Below, one piece after another: positions 57,726-64,000 of a stretch of 64,000 bases of DNA. Source of the DNA: Nostoc sp. GT001 (GTDB taxonomy: Bacteria > Cyanobacteriota > Cyanobacteriia > Cyanobacteriales > Nostocaceae); assembly GCF_030382115.1 (NCBI RefSeq), contig NZ_JAUDRJ010000003.1, positions 5,579,740 through 5,643,739 on the forward strand. The letters are read 5' to 3'. A program made the translations under genes and the position numbers. Each line of letters begins with the position of its first letter. Position 1 is the first letter of the stretch. The notes beneath the pieces were generated by a model that saw nothing but the letters and a program-made list of their open reading frames with translations, ran no database searches and was not told where the DNA came from.

Positions 57726-57984
57726 TAATTCGTCCTAAATTTTATGTAAGGATTTTTGGATTAGTCATTTAGTCATTAGTTATTTAGTCATTAGTCATTA
57801 GTCATTAGTTATCGGCTACTAGTGAGCCAAGGGCGATAGCGCAGCCTCAAGCTATGCCAACGAATCCGCGAACTTCAGGTAAACCCTCATGAAAACTGCC
57901 ATTAATGCAGCGTTGACCTCAGAATAAGGGTGAATCTGGAAGGGTCATTTAACAAAAGACAAAGGACAAAAGACAAATAACAAT

Positions 57985-59304
57985 TTAGTTATTGACTACC
58001 TGACCATAGAGGTCGTATGTATCAGCGTGGTGAATCGCTATTGGCACGATGGTTCCTAATTTTGCCTGGCCTTTGACATATACCAGACCATCAACCTCTG
58101 GAGAAAATCTACCTGAACGACCTATTAATTCACCACTTTCAGGATTTTCTTGCTCAATCAGGACATCAACGATTTTGCCTACTTCCTGTTGATTTTTCTT
58201 TTGGGAAATCGGTTGCTGGATTTCCATAAGTTGGTATCGGCGCTCGTCCATCACTTCTTGGGGCAAGTGATTTGGGAGTTTGTAAGCTGGGGTTCCTTCC
58301 TCAGAGGAAAAGGTGAAGACACCAACATGGTCAAATTCATGCCGTTGAACAAATCCTAGTAGATGCTCAAAATGCTCTTCAGTTTCTCCTGGGAAACCAA
58401 CAATAAATGTTGTCCGCAATACGGCTGTTGGTAGCGCCGTTTTGATGCGATCTATAATCCCATCATTTACGCGCCCTTGCCAAGGGCGGTTCATGGCGCG
58501 GAGAATCTCTGGATGAGAATGCTGTAAGGGCAAATCCAGGTAAGGCAAGACGTTGGGTGTTTCTTGAATCGCCGCGATCACATCTGGGGTCAGTCCCGTG
58601 GGATAAGCGTAGTGCATTCTGATCCACGGTATATCTACTTTCCCCAAAGCGCGAAGTAATTCGGCTAATTTTGGCTGACCGTAAATATCTAGACCGTAGT
58701 TAGTGGTGATTTGGGAAATTAAAATAATTTCCTTTACCCCTTGACTAACTAACTGCTCCGCTTCGGCGACGATAGATTCAATAGTACGCGATCGCTGGTT
58801 TCCTCGAAGATGAGGAATTATACAAAATGCACAACGATAATCACAACCTTCGGCAACCCGGAGGTAAGCAACGCCCTCCGTTGTCGTGCGATAGCGCGGT
58901 GTCGTTTCATCGGCAATGTAGGTTGGCTCTATACTAACCTGTTTGACCCGCTCGCCAAGTTCAACACGCTCAATTACATTTACAATTTTGTGATAATCGC
59001 CTGTACCCACAACGGCTACTGCTTCAGGCAACTCCTCCAAAAGTTGTTCTTGAAAGTGTTGCGCCATACAGCCAGTGATTACGATTTTTTTATTTGCCTC
59101 TGCCAGTTCTACTAAAGTTCTGACAGATTCTTGCCGAGCCGCTTCAATAAAACTACAAGTATTAACAATAACGTAATCTGCTAACTCTTCATTTGTATCT
59201 ACACCGTAGCCTGCTTCTACGAGCATTCCCAGCATGTGTTCTGTATCAATTCGATTTTTCTCGCAGCCCAGATGAGAAATGGCAATCGTTGGCTTGTCAC
59301 CCAT
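57985..59304 (-). CDS. rimO: Ribosomal protein S12 methylthiotransferase
   Basis: The 439-aa radical SAM enzyme has an N-terminal methylthiotransferase domain with cluster cysteines in [27 protein letters not shown] and ITGCMAQ. The radical SAM motif is [16 protein letters not shown], and a TRAM domain ends the protein ([20 protein letters not shown]). It methylthiolates the conserved Asp of ribosomal protein S12. The N-terminal pattern separates it from MiaB. Confidence 0.93.
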   Translation of the reverse strand: MGDKPTIAISHLGCEKNRIDTEHMLGMLVEAGYGVDTNEELADYVIVNTCSFIEAARQESVRTLVELAEANKKIVITGCMAQHFQEQLLEELPEAVAVVGTGDYHKIVNVIERVELGERVKQVSIEPTYIADETTPRYRTTTEGVAYLRVAEGCDYRCAFCIIPHLRGNQRSRTIESIVAEAEQLVSQGVKEIILISQITTNYGLDIYGQPKLAELLRALGKVDIPWIRMHYAYPTGLTPDVIAAIQETPNVLPYLDLPLQHSHPEILRAMNRPWQGRVNDGIIDRIKTALPTAVLRTTFIVGFPGETEEHFEHLLGFVQRHEFDHVGVFTFSSEEGTPAYKLPNHLPQEVMDERRYQLMEIQQPISQKKNQQEVGKIVDVLIEQENPESGELIGRSGRFSPEVDGLVYVKGQAKLGTIVPIAIHHADTYDLYGQVVNN

Positions 59305-59582
59305 ATTTTGAAAATATCTTCATTTTTTTCTTGTAGTCAACATTCCGGCGCTAATTTCGCTTTTTTCCGACCGCTATCCTTCTAATAACAGCACGTTGGC
59401 AGATTTTCACTGTCAGCAACTGTCCGTAGAATTATGACCCTATCAATAATAAAAATAGAGGTCATGTTATGATATTTTTATCAATTTGTTCCCCAGGGTA
59501 AATTGAAGTGTCTTTGGGTACATTTGACACTTGTAATGTTTTTTAACAATTCGCCTATTGGTATTTTACATTACCACAGCGT

Positions 59583-59800
59583 GTGCGTTGTTAACCTACC
59601 CATCGGGAAGCCGCCCAAAGGGCTTGTTGTGAGAAGTCGCTACCCTCAGGGAAATCGACGAAAGCGACTACGCCTATAAAGCAGTAATGCTACCCTGGCG
59701 ATTGGCAAGTCCTACGACAATGCGGGGACAAGACGCCTAAACCACGGAAAGCTGCCTTGCGTCTAGTGAGTGGCAAACTCCTCTTGTAGCCAGGTTTTAT
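59583..59800 (+). ncRNA. Possible 5' fragment of a group II intron
   Basis: The sequence starts GTGCG at 59583 and continues with compact GC-rich helices unlike its AT-rich surroundings: gccgcccaaagggc, gtcgct..agcgac, and ctaaaccacggaaagctgcc. This is the look of domain I of a bacterial group II intron. No reverse transcriptase and no domain V follow, so at most the 5' part survives. The assignment rests on resemblance only. Confidence 0.3.
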
Positions 59801-59930
59801 CTTAACATATCTTATGGGAGGTTTCACGCCAATTTCCGTCTGAGGAAAGAGGCAATAAACCGACTATCATAAAACACATTTGACTAGTTAATGAAAAGTC
59901 AAGAGTCAAGGGTCAAAAGGAGCCAGTCAC

Positions 59931-60010
59931 GTGCGGGGTTTTCCCCGTTGAAGAGCCACCCCTCTAAAAAGGTTCCCGACCTTAAGAGGAGTGGTGTTGA
60001 ACTGGCGTTC
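59931..60010. repeat. Nested palindromic Nostoc repeat
   Basis: Outer arms gccagt (59933) and actggc (60001) enclose two hairpins: CGGGG-TTTT-CCCCG, and CCACCCCTCT pairing with AGAGGAGTGG (one mismatch). The outer part resembles a common Nostoc extragenic palindrome, and the second hairpin looks inserted. It directly precedes btpA and creates a false upstream extension of that frame. Confidence 0.65.
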
Positions 60011-60059
60011 AATAGTCAAAAAATTCTGGACTCTGGACTCCGCGAGGCGGATTAAAGAC

Positions 60060-60908
60060 GTGGACTTATATCAGATATTTAAAACTCGCTCACCAATTAT
60101 TGGCGTGGTTCACCTGCTACCACTGCCTACCTCACCCCGTTGGGGAGGTAGCCTAAAAGCGGTGATTGACCGTGCCGAACAAGAAGCCGCGGCCTTGGCA
60201 AGTGGAGGGGTTGACGGTCTGATTGTCGAGAATTTTTTCGACGCGCCGTTTACCAAAAACCAAGTCGATCCAGTGGTTGTGAGTGCCATGACCATTGTGG
60301 TGCAGCGGATACAGAATTTGGTGACTTTGCCCATAGGTTTAAATGTATTGCGAAATGATGCCAAAAGTGCAATAGCGATCGCTAGCTGTGTACAAGCGCA
60401 ATTTATCCGCGTCAACGTCCTCACAGGCGTGATGGCAACTGACCAAGGATTAATTGAGGGAGAAGCCCATCAACTACTCCGCTATCGACGGGAGTTGAAC
60501 TGTGATGTTAAAATCCTGGCCGATGTGTTGGTAAAACACGCCCGTCCTTTGAGTTCTCCAAATCTCACAGTCGCCGTAAAAGACACCATTGAAAGGGGTT
60601 TAGCAGACGCAGTGATTTTATCTGGTTGGGCTACTGGTAGTCCTCCTAACTTAGAAGATTTGGAACTAGCTTGTGGCGCAGCAAACGGCACACCAGTGTT
60701 CATCGGTAGCGGGGCCAATTGGGAAAATATTGATACATTGATGCAGGCAGCAGATGGTGTAATCGTTTCCAGTTCCCTGAAACGTCACGGACGGATAGAG
60801 CAACCAATTGACCCTATTCGCGTCAGTCAATTTGTGGAAGCCGCCCGTCGCAATTGGAACTCCAAAGGTGAAAGCAAATCAGCAGAACAAGTGAAGTTAC
60901 ATTCTTAG
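60060..60908 (+). CDS. btpA: BtpA-family photosystem I biogenesis protein
   Basis: The product is about 282 aa with a TIM-barrel of the BtpA/SgcQ type: TRSPIIGVVHLLPLPTSPRW, GGVDGLIVENFFDAPF, LPIGLNVLRNDAKSAIAIA, FIRVNVLTGVMATDQG, LADAVILSGWATG and VFIGSGANWENI. In Synechocystis BtpA stabilises the photosystem I reaction centre. GTG 60060 (MDLYQIF..) is chosen. The 23 codons upstream in frame fall in the palindromic repeat and low-complexity leader and are probably not translated. Confidence 0.88.
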   Translation: MDLYQIFKTRSPIIGVVHLLPLPTSPRWGGSLKAVIDRAEQEAAALASGGVDGLIVENFFDAPFTKNQVDPVVVSAMTIVVQRIQNLVTLPIGLNVLRNDAKSAIAIASCVQAQFIRVNVLTGVMATDQGLIEGEAHQLLRYRRELNCDVKILADVLVKHARPLSSPNLTVAVKDTIERGLADAVILSGWATGSPPNLEDLELACGAANGTPVFIGSGANWENIDTLMQAADGVIVSSSLKRHGRIEQPIDPIRVSQFVEAARRNWNSKGESKSAEQVKLHS

Positions 60909-61067
60909 AAAGTGGGAAAAGAGAGTTAGAAGTTAGGAGTTAGGAGTTATGAGTTATGAGTTATGAGTTTTAAAGTAATTGTTCCTAACTCCTCATTCTT
61001 AACTACTCACTCCTCACTCCTCACTCTTAAACTCCTAACTATTACTAATCCCCATTCCCCAATATTT
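60909..61067. repeat. Heptamer-like repeat cluster between btpA and VKOR gene
   Basis: Runs of 'gttaggagttaggagttatgagttatgag' type units (60926-60970) are followed by their complement 'cctaactcctcattcttaac' type (60983-61037), so a long imperfect hairpin can form. The same repeat class occurs at 40397-40475, 41550-41605 and 56060-56120. Confidence 0.7.
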
Positions 61068-62051
61068 ATGATTCGCCGTCGTTCTACTCCTTGGATTCAT
61101 AAATGGTCACGTCCATTGATTGCCGCGATCGCTGGATGTGGTGCCTTGATCACAGGTTATCTCACCATAGAAAAGTTAACCGGAGGCACTGCCGCCTGTG
61201 TGGCAGAAGCTGGTGCTAAGGGCTGTAATGATGTGCTTTCTAGCCCTTGGGCAACGGTTTTTGGTCAGCCATTAGCTTTGTTTGGGTTTTTGGCATACAT
61301 CAGTATGGTGATATTTGCTTTGGCTCCCTTGGTATTTAAATCAGGGGAAAATAATAGCCGCAAACAATTGGAAAATTGGACGTGGTGGCTGCTGCTGGCA
61401 GGTGCGATCGCTATGTCTGTCTTTAGCGGCTACTTAATGTATGTGCTAACATCTCAAATCAAAGCTATTTGTCCTTACTGTATCGGTTCAGCTTTGTTCT
61501 CTGTGAGTCTTTTGGTACTAACGATTATCGGTCGGACTTGGGAGGATATTGGACAAATCTTGTTTACCGCACTGATTGTCGGGATGGTAACGCTGATTGG
61601 TACTTTAGGCGTCTATGCTGGCGTGAATCAATCAGATGTGACACCTGGAACTCCTGGACAACCTACTAAAATTACCTTTACTCCCAAGGAAAACCCCAAC
61701 CCAGCGTTCGGTTGGGAAATTACCACTACTTCTGGTGAGGCAGAAATAGCCTTAGCAACCCATCTGGCAAAGGTAGGTGCAAAGGAATACAGTGCTTATT
61801 GGTGTCCTCACTGTCATGAACAAAAGCTGCTTTTTGGTAAAGAAGCTGAGGAAATAATCAATAATGGTATTAAAGTAGAGTGCGCCCCTGATGGACTCAA
61901 AGCTCAACCAGAACTATGTAAAGCTGCAAAAATTGAAGGTTTCCCCACTTGGATCGTTAATGGTAAAAGCTATAGTGGAGTCCAAAACTTAGAGGAATTA
62001 GCGAAAGTTTCTGGTTACACAGGGTCTCGGAACTTCAAGTATTTTAAGTAA
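61068..62051 (+). CDS. VKOR-thioredoxin fusion, disulfide-forming enzyme
   Basis: The protein is about 327 aa. A vitamin K epoxide reductase domain with about five membrane helices shows the loop cysteines (AACVAEAGAKGCNDVLSS) and the quinone-site CxxC (ICPYCIGSALFS). A lumenal/periplasmic thioredoxin-like domain follows, with YWCPHCHEQKLLFGKEAEE and EGFPTWIVNG (cis-Pro). Cyanobacterial homologues form disulfides and transfer electrons to quinone. ATG 61068 (MIRRRSTPWIHKW) is chosen. The 35 codons upstream lie in repeat sequence. Confidence 0.92.
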   Translation: MIRRRSTPWIHKWSRPLIAAIAGCGALITGYLTIEKLTGGTAACVAEAGAKGCNDVLSSPWATVFGQPLALFGFLAYISMVIFALAPLVFKSGENNSRKQLENWTWWLLLAGAIAMSVFSGYLMYVLTSQIKAICPYCIGSALFSVSLLVLTIIGRTWEDIGQILFTALIVGMVTLIGTLGVYAGVNQSDVTPGTPGQPTKITFTPKENPNPAFGWEITTTSGEAEIALATHLAKVGAKEYSAYWCPHCHEQKLLFGKEAEEIINNGIKVECAPDGLKAQPELCKAAKIEGFPTWIVNGKSYSGVQNLEELAKVSGYTGSRNFKYFK

Positions 62052-62087
62052 AGTACCTACACAACCTTAAGTAGTTCACACCCCATA

Positions 62088-62133
62088 GTCAACTGGATGA
62101 GTACAGTAAAATCTATTTCCAGTTGGCTTTTTT
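62088..62133 (+). terminator. Intrinsic terminator after the VKOR gene
   Basis: CAACTGGA (62090-62097) pairs with TCCAGTTG (62118-62125) and is followed by GCTTTTTT. It lies 40 bases downstream of the stop. The rest of 62134-62426 is AT-rich and shows no gene. Confidence 0.75.
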
Positions 62134-62426
62134 GTTTTTGGTAACAGATAATAGGTCTTATCCAATGCCCAATTACCAATTTTCCTGCGGCTTTTATCTA
62201 CAAATACTTAAGCTCAAGGAAATTACCTAAGTACATTTACTTTAAAATAATGTATATTTTAATTTCTTCTCATAATACTTGAGAGCAACCTTGGGATGTA
62301 ATCATGTCTTAAAGAACCTTGCTGAGTTAAAAAATTTTTAGAAACTCTATTTAGCTCCTACTTGAGCTATGTTAGTCCGATAGTTAATAGCTATAGGAAA
62401 TAGAGAATATTTCTGCCTACTAGGTA

Positions 62427-64000
62427 ATGGGAATGAATCAGCAGCTAGGCAAGCGTTTTGTGAAGTTAATCTTTGGACTGAAACAATCGCTTAGTCGAGG
62501 ACACAGAGAATTGATTACTGCGGTCAGCGTTGCAGTCTGCGTCCTGCTTTTGCACTCCATTGGATTATTGCAATCTTTGGAGTTGGCAGCTTTAGATCAA
62601 TTTTTTCGCTTACGTCCAAATGAACCGCCAGAAGACCGGATTACGATCGTAGTGATGGATGAGGCTTATTTAAACGAAGTACGTTCGTGGCCAATTCCAG
62701 ATGCGAAGATTGCCCAGTTGTTGCAAAAATTAAATGTCCACAAACCCCGTGCGATTGGCTTAGATATCTACAGAAATTTACCAGTAGAGCCTGGTAATCA
62801 AGAACTGCGTAATACTTATAAGTCAATGCCCAACTTAGTTGGTATTGAACTACTAGCAAATGATAACAACAAAAACTTTAGTGTTTCGCCTCCACTGGGG
62901 CTGAATCCGGATCAAGTGGGCTTTAATAACGTGCTGTACGATCTTGATGGTAAAGTACGTCGCAGTTTGTTGTATTGGCACATTAAAAGTGAAGTACATG
63001 AAAGTTTTGCTCTAAAGTTGGCTTTATTGTATTTAAAGTCAAAGGGAATTACTCCCACTAAAGCAAAAAGTAACCCTGAGTATTTGCAATTGGGTAAGGC
63101 AGCATTTACTCGTTTTGAGGCTAATGATGGTGCTTATGTGGAAGCTGATGATAGAGGCTACCAAATTTTGAGCAATTTTCCCAAACCCAAATGTCAAAGT
63201 TCCTCTGGAGAGTTTTGTAGTTTTCGCCAGGTATCGATGAGAGATGTACTGGCAGATAAAGTCAAAGCAAACTTAATCAAAGATCGGATTATACTTATTG
63301 GCTCCACTGCACCCAGTCTCCAAGATTTTGTATTTATTCCCTACTCCAGCAGTTTAATTGGTATGGCAAAGCCTGTACCTGGTATTCAATTGCAGGCTTA
63401 TTTTATTAGTGAGTTAATCTCTGCTGCTGTACATGGAAGACCATTACTCAAAGTTTGGCCTGACTTGGTGGAATACTTGTGGGTTTTTGTTTGGTCTTAT
63501 TTGGGAGCCGTGACAATATGGCGGATACGACACGCAACTAGGAGTCTCTTCTATATCCTAGTTTCTTGCTTTGTATTGACCGTGAGTGCATACCTTGCTT
63601 TCTTATACGGTTGGTGGATACCGCTCATTCCCTCACTGGTTTGCTTTGGCACTTCAGCTATTTGGATGACTAGTCATATCGCTCACATGCAGGAAGAGTG
63701 GAAACGTTCCAAAGAATTTTTGCATCACGTTATCAACACGATCCCCGATCCAATTTTTGTGAAAAATGAACAACACCAGTGGATTGTTTTAAATGAGGCG
63801 TATTGTCGATTTATCGGTTATCCAAATAAGTTATTAATTGAAAAGTCAGACTATGACTTTTTCCCAAAACATGAGGCTGATGTGTTTCGACAACAGGACG
63901 ATCTTGTTTTTCGGACTCAGCAACCCCAAGAACATGAAGAAGAATTTACAAATGCCGATGGTCAGACTCATCAAATTGCCACGAAGCGATCGCTCCACAA
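62427..64000 (+). CDS. CHASE2-PAS sensor protein, cut by window end
   Basis: The frame is open from ATG 62427 to the last base (524 codons seen). An N-terminal membrane helix (about 32-52) is followed by a large extracytoplasmic CHASE2 domain (QFFRLRPNEPPEDRITIVVM.., RAIGLDIYRNLP, IILIGSTAPSLQDFVFIPYS). Three clustered helices follow (about 345-415). A PAS domain then begins (FLHHVINTIPDPIFVKNEQH..). The output domain lies beyond the window. CHASE2-PAS proteins usually end in a histidine kinase, adenylate/guanylate cyclase or GGDEF domain. Confidence 0.88.
   Translation, partial: MGMNQQLGKRFVKLIFGLKQSLSRGHRELITAVSVAVCVLLLHSIGLLQSLELAALDQFFRLRPNEPPEDRITIVVMDEAYLNEVRSWPIPDAKIAQLLQKLNVHKPRAIGLDIYRNLPVEPGNQELRNTYKSMPNLVGIELLANDNNKNFSVSPPLGLNPDQVGFNNVLYDLDGKVRRSLLYWHIKSEVHESFALKLALLYLKSKGITPTKAKSNPEYLQLGKAAFTRFEANDGAYVEADDRGYQILSNFPKPKCQSSSGEFCSFRQVSMRDVLADKVKANLIKDRIILIGSTAPSLQDFVFIPYSSSLIGMAKPVPGIQLQAYFISELISAAVHGRPLLKVWPDLVEYLWVFVWSYLGAVTIWRIRHATRSLFYILVSCFVLTVSAYLAFLYGWWIPLIPSLVCFGTSAIWMTSHIAHMQEEWKRSKEFLHHVINTIPDPIFVKNEQHQWIVLNEAYCRFIGYPNKLLIEKSDYDFFPKHEADVFRQQDDLVFRTQQPQEHEEEFTNADGQTHQIATKRSLH

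Overview
The window is chromosomal DNA of a filamentous, probably heterocyst-forming cyanobacterium of the Nostoc/Anabaena type. The signs are very frequent GCGATCGC (HIP1) octamers, photosynthesis genes (a psbD copy, chlorophyll synthase chlG, a pigment-family MFS protein, btpA), an ArsA/Get3-like protein of the Nostoc NosAFP type, and the low-complexity heptamer repeats (CATTACT, AACTCCT, GTCATTT types) that litter Nostocales intergenic DNA.

Layout. 1-4550: a frameshifted DUF3352-type gene and a complete but dead ISAs1-family insertion sequence with 29-bp terminal inverted repeats. 4550-9835: a methyltransferase overlapping a PrsW-like membrane protease, a tandem-domain pterin synthase-like protein, and an Rrf2 regulator-cysK-dnaJ-like block. 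10182-14607: an SLH/OprB porin with a clear terminator, a pterin dehydratase, a structured RNA or leader-peptide locus, and a solitary psbD copy carrying a frameshift. 14961-21180: UPF0367, a CbiO-like ABC ATPase, an NYN ribonuclease, tRNA-Asn, a PLP enzyme, a 21-bp tandem array, a BlaI/M56 pair and comB.

21330-37525 is one long minus-strand surface-polysaccharide cluster. From upstream to downstream it encodes an ABC exporter (permease, then ATPase with a C-terminal sugar-recognition-like extension), two large methyltransferase proteins, several glycosyltransferases, GDP-mannose dehydratase, and dTDP-rhamnose enzymes RmlA, RmlC and RmlD. Together these predict a rhamnose-containing glycan that is built in the cytoplasm, modified at its end by methylation and exported by the ABC transporter. 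RmlB and a reductase acting after Gmd are not here.

37893-46345 returns to housekeeping: Uma2 protein, DUF2862, NosAFP, chlG, a broken zinc dehydrogenase, an inositol-phosphatase-family enzyme and a BCD-family MFS protein. 46580-54956 is an accessory, visibly AT-rich island. It holds a DUF2887/Rpn-like protein flanked by a duplicated piece of the MFS gene start, a translationally coupled two-gene unit (a 1148-aa SF2 helicase with a C-terminal PD-(D/E)XK-like nuclease motif, plus a 717-aa unrecognised partner), a small unknown gene, and a CopG/PIN toxin-antitoxin pair with a palindromic operator. The two-gene unit is the best candidate here for a poorly described anti-phage or anti-plasmid system. 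55082-64000 carries an aldo/keto reductase, a DEAD-box RNA helicase, rimO, btpA, a VKOR-thioredoxin fusion and the start of a CHASE2-PAS sensor protein cut by the window end.

Three chromosomal genes (DUF3352, psbD, zinc dehydrogenase) carry small indels that break the frame. Three of the four breaks lie at CTAG tetramers, so both genuine decay and systematic sequence error must be considered.
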